Shown here one piece after another: positions 1 through 8,372 of a stretch of DNA of 64,000 bases; position 1 is the first letter of the stretch; the number at the start of each line of letters is the position of its first letter. The notes below the pieces were generated by a model, which was not told the origin of the DNA, did not search any database, and saw only the letters and a program-made list of their open reading frames with translations. A program made the position numbers and the translations under genes. The stretch covers positions 1-64,000 of the forward strand of contig JAIYBC010000060.1 of the NCBI GenBank assembly GCA_027488845.1. The letters are read 5' to 3'. This DNA comes from Verrucomicrobiales bacterium (GTDB taxonomy: Bacteria > Verrucomicrobiota > Verrucomicrobiia > Limisphaerales > UBA9464).

Positions 1-510
1 CGGCGCCAGGTATCTCCGGGTCCTCATTCGGCAAGGACTCTGCCACGGCTCCAGAACCTTCCGCGACGGGCGGCTTGTGCTCAGGGGGTGAATGGCGGGG
101 GGGGCTTACTGCACGGACAAGGAAGGCACTCGGTTCCAGGGCAATGACTTCCGTGGATGCTCCGTGGGATGGAGATTCCACTCGCGGTGGGACGTGTCCC
201 CAGTGCGGAAGGTGAGCGGGGTGTGACGTGTCCCTAGTCAGGGGAAGGAATGCTGGAACTCGAGATTGGAGTGTTCGGGGCGGTTGCAGGAGCTGATCGG
301 GACCCGGGCGGCTCCGTGGCAGTCCGTGTCTCGCTACAATGGCGCGAGCGGTCTCGCGCACTCCATGACGCCCGCGCGCGCTGTCAGGTTCTCTCTCCTT
401 TGGGGGCGGCCTCCGATCACTTCGGGTGTCATGGGAAACTTGGCGGCTTCATTCGGAAACGTTCCGGAGGTCTTTTGGGCCGTCTGCTGTGGAGCGGTTT
501 CTCGACTTCT
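1..510. other. Gene-free left edge
   Basis: No convincing gene is seen here. A frame open from the window edge stops at position 91 (about 29 codons) and could be the tail of a gene lying to the left, but it is too short to identify. The decamer GACGTGTCCC occurs at 191-200 and again at 225-234; the first copy is part of the imperfect palindrome GGGACGTGTCCC (189-200). The stretch lies downstream of the minus-strand radical SAM gene. Confidence 0.4.
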
Positions 511-1596
511 TCAGAAGAGTTCCCCTTGGCCCTTCTCGATACGGCGGAAGGCGGACACCGAGAGGTCCGGTGCCTTCCTCGCTAGGCCGTGCCTATTGCT
601 GGCGACCTCGAACATCCGGTGGATCTGTTCCGCCACGAAGCCGCTTCCCCGCATCCGGGAACCGAATGTCGGATCGTTCAAGGCACCGTTGCGCATGGAT
701 CGGACTTGGCCCAGAACCTTGTCCTTCCGCTCCGGAAGATGCCGATCGAGCCAGTCTTCGAAGATCGGCGCCACGGCATTGGGCAATCGCAGGACGACAT
801 GTCCGGCGAACCGCGCCCCGGCCTCGGCGGCGGCTTCGAGCAGGCGCGGGATCTCGTGGTCGTTCACCGCCGGGATCAACGGGGCAACCATCACCCCCAC
901 AGGAATTCCCGCCGCCGCCAGCTTGCGGATGGCGGCGAGCCGGGCCACGGGCGGAGAAGTGCGCGGCTCGAGGATCGAACGGAGCGCAGGATCCAGGGTG
1001 GTCAGGGAAAGGAACACCACGACACATCGGTGGCGGGACAGTTCGGTCAGCAGGTCGATGTCGCGGGTGACGAGGGCGTTCTTGGTGACGATGGCAACCG
1101 GATTGCGGAACTCGGCCATCACCTCGAGGCATCCGCGCGTGATGCCGAACCTCCGCTCCGCCGGCTGGTAGCAATCGGTGACGCCGCTCAAGGCAACGAA
1201 GTCCGGCTTCCAGGAAGGCTTCGACAGCTCTGCTCGGAGCAGTTCCGGCATGCGCGGTTTCACCACGATCTTGGTCTCGAACTCGAGTCCGGCCCCGAAG
1301 CCGAGGTACTCGTGGAACGGACGGGCGTAGCAGTAGGCGCAGCCGTGCTCACAGCCGCGATACGGGTTGAGCGACCATTCGAAGCCGATGTCGGGGCTGT
1401 TGTTCCGGGTCATCGCGGTCTGGCTGATGTCCTCGAAGAACTGGGTCTTCGGGGCCGGTTCCTCCGCGGGATCGAGGTCGGCGATGTCCGGATCGACGGC
1501 GCGCCAGGAGCGGACGAAGCGGTTGACCGGATCAATGCCGGCTCCGCGATGAGGATCGGGCGAAGGCTTCCCGAATGGTTGCGGCTTCGAATCCAT
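511..1596 (-). CDS. PA0069 family radical SAM protein
   Basis: The 361-residue protein has the cluster-binding motif C82-x3-C86-x2-C89 (GCEHGCAYCY), preceded by SLNPYRG. That arrangement is typical of the SplB-like PA0069 family, whose members bind a 4Fe-4S cluster and S-adenosylmethionine; the substrate of this family is not established. Downstream the sequence continues as a normal TIM-barrel radical SAM domain, with a region around residue 140 containing VTDCYQPAERR and then ITRGCLEVMAEF, both conserved in the family. The length matches the family. The gene is divergent from the DUF1501 gene, with about 200 bp between the two starts, and nothing in the neighbourhood suggests a pathway. Confidence 0.9.
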   Translation of the reverse strand: MDSKPQPFGKPSPDPHRGAGIDPVNRFVRSWRAVDPDIADLDPAEEPAPKTQFFEDISQTAMTRNNSPDIGFEWSLNPYRGCEHGCAYCYARPFHEYLGFGAGLEFETKIVVKPRMPELLRAELSKPSWKPDFVALSGVTDCYQPAERRFGITRGCLEVMAEFRNPVAIVTKNALVTRDIDLLTELSRHRCVVVFLSLTTLDPALRSILEPRTSPPVARLAAIRKLAAAGIPVGVMVAPLIPAVNDHEIPRLLEAAAEAGARFAGHVVLRLPNAVAPIFEDWLDRHLPERKDKVLGQVRSMRNGALNDPTFGSRMRGSGFVAEQIHRMFEVASNRHGLARKAPDLSVSAFRRIEKGQGELF

Positions 1597-1793
1597 GGGT
1601 GAAATCCAGACAGGCCAGGTCGGACATCCGCGGGGAGACGGACTTTATGCCGGAACCCGCGGTGCCCATCAGCGGGCGCCCCTCCATCGTCGTGGGACCG
1701 GGACGCAACGGGAAGCTCTGGCTGGCCACGGTGCGCCCGAAGGTCGTCGCCTTCGGCATTTCCCGACTTCGATCCTCCTGCAAGAGTCCACCC

Positions 1794-3182
1794 ATGTCCC
1801 AACGTCCCCTGATCCTGCCGCGCCGGGCCGCCTTGCGTCTCGGGGGAATGGGTTTGCTGGGACTGACCCTGCCCAAGCTGGCCCTCGGCGAGGAGTTGGC
1901 GAAGGCCGCGATGCGCCGCATCGCACCCCGGGCGAAGACGGTCCTGTTCCTGTTCCAGTGGGGCGGTCCGAGCCATCTGGAGACCTTCGACATGAAGCCG
2001 GAGGCGCCGGAGGGAATCCGCGGACTGCACAAGCCGATCGGGTCCAACGTGCCGGGCCTCACGGTGAACGAGCGTCTGCCGCGGATGGCGAAGGTGATGG
2101 ACAAGGTGTGCCTGGTGCGTTCGGTACACCACACCATGCGGAACCACAATTCGGCAGCCTACTACGCGTTGAGCGGCCATGCGCCTCCGGTCGACGACAT
2201 CCGGCTGAAAGACACCCAGGACCTGTTCCCGGCCTATGGTTCGGTGGTGGACCGCCTGTCCCCCGGTCCCGATCCGGAGGTGCCCACGTTCGCGGCGTTC
2301 CCCCACGTGATCAGCGACGGATCGGTGACCCCGGCGCAGCACGCGAGCTTCCTCGGCAAGCAACACGATCCCTTCCTCGTGAAGCGGGATCCCAATGCGG
2401 CGGGATTCGGGCTGCCGGAACTCAGCCTGCCGGCCGGCATCAACCATGAGCGTCTCGGATCGCGGCGCGAGCTCCAGCGGATCATCGACGGCCAGACCCG
2501 ACTCCTGGACCACTCGGCCACCGCGCGCGGCATCGACGCGTACTACGAGCGGGCGTTGGCGATGCTGCACTCGGAGAGACTGCGGGAGGCATTCAACCTG
2601 GAGGCCGAGAAGCCCGGGCTGAGGGACGCGTATGGACGTCACACCTACGGACAGAGCTGCCTCCTGGCGCGGAGATTGGCGGAGGCCGGGGTGAAGTTCG
2701 TGACGGTGTACTTCGACCAGTCGATCGGTGGACAGGACACGAAGGGTGGAGGCTGGGACACGCATGGATTCAACAACACCCGGATGTTCCCGATCATCGA
2801 GGGCCGTCATCTGCCGATGCTCGACCAGACGTTGCCGACGCTGCTGACGGACCTCGACGAACGGGGCCTGTTGGACACCACCCTGGTGCTCTGGATGGGC
2901 GAGTTCGGGCGGACGCCGAAGATCAACGGCAACATCAGCCGCGACCATTGGCCCGACTGCTACACGGTCCTCCTCGCCGGCGGCGGCGTGAAGCGCGGCT
3001 TCGCCTACGGGGCCAGCGACCGGCACGGCGCCTATCCGGCGGAGAACATGGTGCGGCCCGACGACGTCGCCGCAACGGTGTTCCACCTGCTTGGCATCGA
3101 TCCGCACACCGAGGTGCGCGGCCAGGGCGACCGCCCCGTCGCCATCACCTCGGGCAAGGTCATCGAAGGCGTCCTCGCATGA
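1794..3182 (+). CDS. DUF1501 domain-containing protein, exported
   Basis: The chosen ATG gives 462 residues beginning MSQRPLILPRRAALRLGGMG, a Tat-like leader with a twin arginine and a hydrophobic run ending near LALG. A longer frame from 1575 would run back over the start of the divergent radical SAM gene, so it was rejected. The body shows DUF1501 features: FLFQWGGPSHLETFDMKP near the start, VRSVHHTMRNHNSA in the middle, and GGGWDTHG and WMGEFGRTPKING towards the end. DUF1501 belongs to the alkaline-phosphatase-like superfamily and is abundant in Planctomycetes and Verrucomicrobia; its biochemical role is unknown. The stop codon overlaps the next start (ATGA), so the two genes are probably translationally coupled. 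Confidence 0.9.
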   Translation: MSQRPLILPRRAALRLGGMGLLGLTLPKLALGEELAKAAMRRIAPRAKTVLFLFQWGGPSHLETFDMKPEAPEGIRGLHKPIGSNVPGLTVNERLPRMAKVMDKVCLVRSVHHTMRNHNSAAYYALSGHAPPVDDIRLKDTQDLFPAYGSVVDRLSPGPDPEVPTFAAFPHVISDGSVTPAQHASFLGKQHDPFLVKRDPNAAGFGLPELSLPAGINHERLGSRRELQRIIDGQTRLLDHSATARGIDAYYERALAMLHSERLREAFNLEAEKPGLRDAYGRHTYGQSCLLARRLAEAGVKFVTVYFDQSIGGQDTKGGGWDTHGFNNTRMFPIIEGRHLPMLDQTLPTLLTDLDERGLLDTTLVLWMGEFGRTPKINGNISRDHWPDCYTVLLAGGGVKRGFAYGASDRHGAYPAENMVRPDDVAATVFHLLGIDPHTEVRGQGDRPVAITSGKVIEGVLA

Positions 3183-4651
3183 TCGCGGGGCGCCTGTGGT
3201 TCTTGGTCGGAGGGACCCTGTCGGCCTTGAAGGCATTGGCGACCGATCCGTTCGTCGCGACCGACGTACAACCGCGGGGCCTCATCCCCGGGGCACAGGA
3301 GATCTCGATTCCGGCGAACATCGCCCCCGAAGGCACGCGGCTCTGGACCGGCTTCGCGGCGACCACCGAGCCTGGAATCCTTCGCGGCGACCGGCTCGTT
3401 TTCGCACTGAAGACCGACGGCCCGACAGGTATCTCCGTGGCCCAATTCCATGGGCCCGGCGGCATTTCGCAACCGTTCCTCGTGCGCATCGGATCGGTGC
3501 GCGCGGACCGGAAGCTCTCGGAGGAGATCAACGCCGGGCGTGGCGTCAGGATCGAGGGCACGACGGCATTGGACCTGGTCCTGCCGCCGGCGACGACCCG
3601 ACGCATCGAGGTCGAGCTGGCCCGCGGAGTCCGGTTGGACGTGGAGGCGTTCGCACGGCGCTTGGGATCGGGCTTCGATCCGTTTGTCGAACTGATCGAC
3701 CCGCGGGGACGCAGCCTGGGAAGCGTGGACGACACCCCGGGACTGGGAAGGGATGCCCATGGGAGCTGGGACATCCGCAACGGCGGGCGACACGTCCTGC
3801 TGCTGCGCGACTCCTCGCATGCCGGCGGCAAGGACCACTGGGTACAGCTCGGGATCTCGATCGGATCGAACCGGGAGAAGTCGAGGAACCCGACGACGCG
3901 GGAACGGAAGACGCGGTCCATGGAAGCAACGGCATTGCCCGCCGTGAGGACGCCGAAAGGTTCCTTGGAAGGCGTGCTGACGAAGCCCGGGGAGGTGCTG
4001 CGGTTTCCGATGGAAGGCTCGAAGGGGACGAGCCGGTGGCTCGAACTGAAGATGCGGCGCCTGGGATCGCCCGGGGACGCGGAGGTGTGGATCGAAGACG
4101 GAAACGGCCGGCGAGTGGCGGGCATGGATCCATCGCAGGAAGACGACGGCGCCTTCGGATTCACCTTCGAGAACGAAGGACCGCACCGGCTGTGCGTCCG
4201 CGAGTTGGCCGGCGGCGGGTCCGCGGAACATCGCTTCCAACTGCACTGGCGACCAGGTCGTGGCGGCTTCGGGATCCAATCCGAGAAGCAGACCCTGGAG
4301 ATCCTTCCCGGTGGCACGGCGGAGTTCCCGTTGCGCGTTTCCCGGAAGGACTTCGACGGAGAAATCGTGGTGCGGGCGGAAGGACTTCCGGAGGGATTCG
4401 GCGTGGAGCCGACGACCCTGGCGGCGAAGTCCAAGGAAGGACGGGTGACCTTGAAGGCCGCGGCCGGCGTGAAACCTGGGAGCCGCGTGGAGTTCCGACT
4501 GGTGGCGGAGGGGAAGATCGAAGGAAACGAGGTCCGCGAATCGGTCCGGACCCGGACTGCGCTGACGAAGATCTGGCCGGGGCGACTGCATCCGCCGGAA
4601 GGCTGGGACGGCGTCCTTTGCCTTGGCGTGGTCGCGAAGCGGATACCCTGA
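3179..4651 (+). CDS. Exported PPC-like beta-domain protein coupled to DUF1501
   Basis: The 490-residue protein starts at an ATG overlapping the stop of the DUF1501 gene. It opens with a hydrophobic signal-like segment (GRLWFLVGGTLSALKALA). The middle (about residues 135-230) reads like a bacterial pre-peptidase C-terminal (PPC) domain: it holds FDPFVELIDPRGRSLGSVDD followed by SWDIRNGGRHVLLLRD. A second similar half covers about residues 265-360, and the C-terminus looks like another beta-sandwich (LEILPGGTAEFPLRV). PPC-type proteins paired with DUF1501 are common in this group of bacteria. No catalytic domain was recognised, so a binding or structural role outside the cytoplasm is inferred. 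Confidence 0.75.
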   Translation: MIAGRLWFLVGGTLSALKALATDPFVATDVQPRGLIPGAQEISIPANIAPEGTRLWTGFAATTEPGILRGDRLVFALKTDGPTGISVAQFHGPGGISQPFLVRIGSVRADRKLSEEINAGRGVRIEGTTALDLVLPPATTRRIEVELARGVRLDVEAFARRLGSGFDPFVELIDPRGRSLGSVDDTPGLGRDAHGSWDIRNGGRHVLLLRDSSHAGGKDHWVQLGISIGSNREKSRNPTTRERKTRSMEATALPAVRTPKGSLEGVLTKPGEVLRFPMEGSKGTSRWLELKMRRLGSPGDAEVWIEDGNGRRVAGMDPSQEDDGAFGFTFENEGPHRLCVRELAGGGSAEHRFQLHWRPGRGGFGIQSEKQTLEILPGGTAEFPLRVSRKDFDGEIVVRAEGLPEGFGVEPTTLAAKSKEGRVTLKAAAGVKPGSRVEFRLVAEGKIEGNEVRESVRTRTALTKIWPGRLHPPEGWDGVLCLGVVAKRIP

Positions 4652-4660
4652 ACGCAACTA

Positions 4661-4688
4661 GGGCGGCACGACCGGAGTCGTGCCGCCC
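4661..4688. terminator. Bidirectional hairpin terminator
   Basis: A perfect 12-bp inverted repeat, GGGCGGCACGAC (4661-4672) and GTCGTGCCGCCC (4677-4688), encloses a 4-nt loop and is followed by TT. It sits between the convergent stops of the PPC-like gene (4651) and the isomerase gene (4723), so it can serve both. Confidence 0.75.
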
Positions 4689-4722
4689 TTGGATGTTCCG
4701 GAACCCGGGGCTCGGGATAGGA

Positions 4723-5577
4723 CTACTTCTTCTTGCCGAAGAAGCGGCGGAGGTTCTCGAGGCCCTTGACCGCGATCTCGTCGCGGGTCGGTTCCATGCG
4801 GCGCCAGATGGCGGCGGCGCGGGCGATCACCTTCACATCGGTGGTGAAGCTCTCGATGACCACGTCACCCTTGTATCCGATGGACTTGAGGGCGGCGACA
4901 ATGGGCTTCCAGTCGAGCGAGTCGTTGCCCGGGGTCCCGCGGTCGGTGCCACAGGCGTGGAAATGGGCGAGGTAGGGTCCGGCCTTGCGGATGGCGTCGG
5001 CCTGGTTCTTTTCCTCGATGTTCATGTGGAACGTGTCGAGGTGGAGCTTCACGGCCTTGGACTTGATCGCCTTGACCAGCTTGAGGCCCTGGTCGGTGGT
5101 GTTGAGGAAGTCGGTCTCGAAGCGGTTCAGCGGCTCGATGCAGAGGGTGACGCCCTTCGACTCGGCGTATTTGGCGAGCGGCTTCAGGTGCTTGACCACC
5201 TCGGCGAACTGCTGCTTGCGCTCGGCGTCGGTGTGGGAGCCGATGCGGCCGACCACCGAGTAGATCGGCCCGATGATCGAGGGGCAGCCGAGGACGACCG
5301 CCTGGTCGATCAGGGCGGTGATGTAGTTGGTGGCGGTCTTCTGCTCCTCTGGGGTGCCGCGGAAGTCGCGGCCGGGACCCATCGCGGCGCAGATGCTGCC
5401 GATCACCAGACCGTGCTTGTCGGCCGCGGCCTTGACCTTGACCGGGTCGATGTGTTCCGGGGCCTCGACGGGGATCTCGATCGACTCGAAGCCCCACTTC
5501 TTGAACTTGGGGAACAGCTGGACCGAGTCCGTCGTGAACGGGGAGGTGAACAGGAAGGTGTTGATACCGAATCTCAT
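4723..5577 (-). CDS. Sugar phosphate isomerase/epimerase (ketose 3-epimerase-like TIM barrel)
   Basis: The 284-residue protein starts MRFGINTFLFTSPF, the usual first strand of the xylose-isomerase-like (AP endonuclease 2) TIM-barrel family. Two metal-site segments match D-tagatose/D-psicose 3-epimerases: CIEPLNRFETDFLNT, with the catalytic-type Glu, and HLDTFHMNIEE, with Asp and His ligands. A third segment, HFHACGTDRGTPG, also fits. The likely reaction is metal-dependent epimerisation of a free ketose or related sugar, but substrate cannot be read from sequence. The C-terminal tail is basic (FFGKKK). No sugar catabolic genes adjoin it. Confidence 0.85.
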   Translation of the reverse strand: MRFGINTFLFTSPFTTDSVQLFPKFKKWGFESIEIPVEAPEHIDPVKVKAAADKHGLVIGSICAAMGPGRDFRGTPEEQKTATNYITALIDQAVVLGCPSIIGPIYSVVGRIGSHTDAERKQQFAEVVKHLKPLAKYAESKGVTLCIEPLNRFETDFLNTTDQGLKLVKAIKSKAVKLHLDTFHMNIEEKNQADAIRKAGPYLAHFHACGTDRGTPGNDSLDWKPIVAALKSIGYKGDVVIESFTTDVKVIARAAAIWRRMEPTRDEIAVKGLENLRRFFGKKK

Positions 5578-5656
5578 GGTGGTTCCGGGAAAGGGTTGTT
5601 GAGGACGGGACGGGATTCAACCGCGGAGAGCGGGGCTTCCGTGGGCCAGGCCGGGT

Positions 5657-6427
5657 TCAGGGCTCGTAGGTGGCGCGATGGAAGCGTGCGAGATCCCGGT
5701 GGCCGACCTTCGCAGGCTTGTCCAACCCCTTCAGCCTGCGTGTGTCGGGCTCGACCCAACGCCACTGCTCGGCATGACCGTCGGCAAAGGAAAGGACGCC
5801 ACCGTTGCCATGACGGCTCGCGGCGGTGTTCTGCCAGGTCCAACGGGGCGGCGCGGCCTGCACGGCGAAGTAGCCGTCGTCGATGCTGTCCGCGTCCTCG
5901 TCCACGAACACCATCGCGTTGGACGGATCGGGGCGGGTGATCTGGTCCAGCTTCGACTTCGGCCCGGCGCTGGGATTGACGAAGGTGATGCCGGGATCGC
6001 CGCCGATCTGGCCGTTGATGGAGTAGCTGCGGACTCGTAGGACGGGGCGTCCGGCGACCTTGAAGCCGAGGGCATCCGAGGGGCACTTGTAGATCTCCGT
6101 GCTGGTGTTGTACGGGAAGAGCTTCCCGTTGCGGATGTCGAGCTGGTTGGTCGCGCCGGGCATCGACGAGACGCTGCCGCCGATCCACGCGTTGGTGGTG
6201 CCCAGGTAGTTCAGGACGATCTTGTCCTGGTTGTCCATGGGGTACATCTGCCAAGCCAACTGCATCTGCTTGAGATTGCTCAGGCACTTGAGTCCGGTGG
6301 CCTTCGACTTTGCGTTGGCGAGCGCCGGCAGAAGCATGCCGGCGAGGATGGCGATTATGGCGATGACCACGAGCAGCTCGATGAGCGTGAACGCGCCACG
6401 GGGGGAGAAGGGATGACGGGGCTTCAT
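5657..6427 (-). CDS. Prepilin-type protein with H-X9-DG motif
   Basis: The 256-residue protein starts at ATG 6427 ([19 protein letters not shown]). It carries a type IV prepilin leader: a basic segment, [10 protein letters not shown] with Glu at position 5, and a hydrophobic helix [20 protein letters not shown]. The C-terminal half contains [19 protein letters not shown], which is the H-X9-DG arrangement found in large pseudopilin families of Planctomycetes and Verrucomicrobia. These proteins are believed to be processed and assembled by a type II/IV pilus-like system, but their individual roles are unknown. An unrelated longer frame that runs upstream through the divergent region was rejected because the leader begins at 6427. 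Confidence 0.88.
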   Translation of the reverse strand: MKPRHPFSPRGAFTLIELLVVIAIIAILAGMLLPALANAKSKATGLKCLSNLKQMQLAWQMYPMDNQDKIVLNYLGTTNAWIGGSVSSMPGATNQLDIRNGKLFPYNTSTEIYKCPSDALGFKVAGRPVLRVRSYSINGQIGGDPGITFVNPSAGPKSKLDQITRPDPSNAMVFVDEDADSIDDGYFAVQAAPPRWTWQNTAASRHGNGGVLSFADGHAEQWRWVEPDTRRLKGLDKPAKVGHRDLARFHRATYEP

Positions 6428-6769
6428 ACGGGACAAGGCCGACCTTTTGGGGGACCGCTCCGGTGTAGGCTGGAGCGCAGAAACGATCCAGCGCAAAGAC
6501 GTGGAAGCCCCGGATTCGCCGCCGGGAGATGCCCGCTGGAAGTGGGGCGGGCAGAAAAGTGAAGGCGGGCTTGGGGGTGACACACGGTTTCCACCGCCCA
6601 AGCCCGCCCGTCCGACCACTCGGCCGGACCAAATCGAGGCCTCCGAAGCAAACAGGGGGCCAATCACGGTCCCAAGAAGCGACGGCCGCACATCGACGCG
6701 ACCGGACGTCGACATGGGATGTCGGCGACACTTGCCGAACGGCCGGATTCCGGAAGGATCCAAGCGTCG
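6428..6769. promoter_or_regulatory. Divergent intergenic region with long hairpin
   Basis: The 342-bp gap lies between the divergent prepilin and propeller genes and must hold both promoters, none of which could be placed confidently. It contains an inverted repeat, GGCGGGCTTGGG (6564-6575) with CCCAAGCCCGCC (6597-6608). The stem extends by GGTG (6576-6579) with CACC (6592-6595) around a single bulged G. The hairpin would lie in the leader of a plus-strand or minus-strand transcript. A likely Shine-Dalgarno GGAAGGA (6752-6758) precedes the ATG at 6770. Confidence 0.45.
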
Positions 6770-8362
6770 ATGAGCGAATCCCCCCTCCCAGCAGCCCGCC
6801 ACTCCATCCGGAAATGGCCGGCCGTGGTGATCCTGATCCTCGCGGCGGTCGCGATCGGAATTGTACAGTCGTGGACGGAGTGGCCGTTTCAGCGCAAGGA
6901 ACTCATCGCGGTCCCCATTTCGACCGGCGTCCGTTTCATTTCCCTGACCATCGCCGCGATCGCAGGCGTCCTGCTCCTGCTCTGGTGGCTCTTCCTTTCC
7001 CAGGCCACGCTGCGCTTCCGGATCTATCCGGTCATCGCCCTCGCCGGACTCGGCGTCCTCGCGAAGCTCACCCTCCGGATCGGCGGCTTCACGGGCGACC
7101 TGATCCCAACGTTGGAATGGAAATGGCAATCCACCCGCACGGTCCTCGGATCCGAGTCGGCGACGGGAGGCTCCGTCCTTCGGGGCGACTATCCGCAGTT
7201 CCTCGGGCCCGACCGGAACGGCATCCTCTCCGGGGCCCGTCCCCGCATCGGCACCGGAAGCAACGCCCCGGTGGAACTCTGGCGGGTTCCGGTGGGTGCG
7301 GGTTGGTCCGGCTTCGCGGTGGCGGGACGCATGGCGGTCACCCTGGAGCAACATGGTTCTTCGGAACACGTCGTCGCACGCGACGCGATCACGGGACGAG
7401 ACGTCTGGTCCGTGACCAACGAAGCCCGATATGCCACGCCGCTCGGCGGGGAGGGTCCGCGTTCCACGCCCACGATCGACGGAGGACGCGTCTTCACCCA
7501 AGGCGCGACCGGATGGCTCCAGGCCTTGGAATTGGAGACCGGCCGCGTGCTCTGGGGCACCAACATCCTCACCTTCTCCGGCGCCGGACTCCCGGAATGG
7601 GGGATCTCAGGATCCCCGCTGGTCGTCAGCAACCGCGTCTACGCACTCGCCGGCGGACGTGAGGGCAAGTCGCTGTTGGTCTTCGACGCCGCTTCCGGTC
7701 GGGTGCTTGCCACCGGAGGCGACGGCTCCGCGAACTACGCATCCCCCGCTTGGATGACGCTGGCCGGGATTCCCCAAGTGGTGGTGATCAACGGCCGAGC
7801 CGTCACCGCCCACGATCCCGTCACCGCGAAGGTCCTTTGGACCCGGTCTTGGGGCACCGGCTTTCCGCTGGTCGCGAACCCGGTCGAGATCCCGGGGAAC
7901 CGCCTGCTGGTCTCCGCCGGCTATGCGGTCGGATCCGAGCTGCTGGAAGTCGTCCGCGACTCCGGCGGTTCGCTCCAGGCGTCCAACGTCTGGAGCTCGA
8001 AGCGCCTGAAGGCGAAGTTCTCGAATCCGATCCGTATCGGGTCGCTGGTCGTCGGGCTGGACGACGGCATCCTGGCCGCCATCGATCTCGCGGACGGGTC
8101 GCAGAAGTGGAAGGAAGGACGCTACGGACACGGACAGGGTGTCTGGATCGGCGGGTTGTTGATCCAGATGTCCGAGGAAGGGGAGTTGGTCGTGTTGGAA
8201 CCGGACGCCACCGGCCCGAACGAGCGTGAGCGGATCCGGGTGTTCGACCGCAAGACCTGGAACCCGATCGCCTTGGCGGGTGACCTCCTGTTGGCCCGCA
8301 ACGACCGAGAGGCGGTGTGCTACCGGTTGACCCTCGAGACGAAGGTTGCGGAGGCGCGTTGA
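6770..8362 (+). CDS. Membrane-anchored PQQ-binding-like beta-propeller protein
   Basis: The ATG at 6770 is preceded by GGAAGGA at a suitable distance, so it is preferred over one 51 bp upstream; the product has 530 residues. The first 110 residues hold about three hydrophobic segments ([15 protein letters not shown], a second near residues 60-80 with LLLLWWLFL, and a third around [12 protein letters not shown]). The rest is a PQQ-like/BamB-type propeller, with repeated blades such as [28 protein letters not shown] and [14 protein letters not shown]. It also contains [14 protein letters not shown], a phrase seen in planctomycetal PQQ-like proteins. No PQQ ligands are evident, so an enzymatic role is not supported. 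It ends 10 bp from the convergent dehydrogenase gene. Confidence 0.85.
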   Translation: MSESPLPAARHSIRKWPAVVILILAAVAIGIVQSWTEWPFQRKELIAVPISTGVRFISLTIAAIAGVLLLLWWLFLSQATLRFRIYPVIALAGLGVLAKLTLRIGGFTGDLIPTLEWKWQSTRTVLGSESATGGSVLRGDYPQFLGPDRNGILSGARPRIGTGSNAPVELWRVPVGAGWSGFAVAGRMAVTLEQHGSSEHVVARDAITGRDVWSVTNEARYATPLGGEGPRSTPTIDGGRVFTQGATGWLQALELETGRVLWGTNILTFSGAGLPEWGISGSPLVVSNRVYALAGGREGKSLLVFDAASGRVLATGGDGSANYASPAWMTLAGIPQVVVINGRAVTAHDPVTAKVLWTRSWGTGFPLVANPVEIPGNRLLVSAGYAVGSELLEVVRDSGGSLQASNVWSSKRLKAKFSNPIRIGSLVVGLDDGILAAIDLADGSQKWKEGRYGHGQGVWIGGLLIQMSEEGELVVLEPDATGPNERERIRVFDRKTWNPIALAGDLLLARNDREAVCYRLTLETKVAEAR

Positions 8363-8372
8363 ACGGCGCGGA

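Noticed and set aside
250-1171. Several plus-strand frames at the left edge and opposite the radical SAM gene
   Set aside because: They overlap the CxxxCxxC radical SAM gene or have no family resemblance, and are best explained as antisense shadows in GC-rich DNA.
1575-1793. Longer N-terminus for the DUF1501 protein
   Set aside because: The extra residues have no signal-peptide character, whereas the ATG at 1794 gives a Tat-like leader directly; the extension would also overlap the divergent gene's start.
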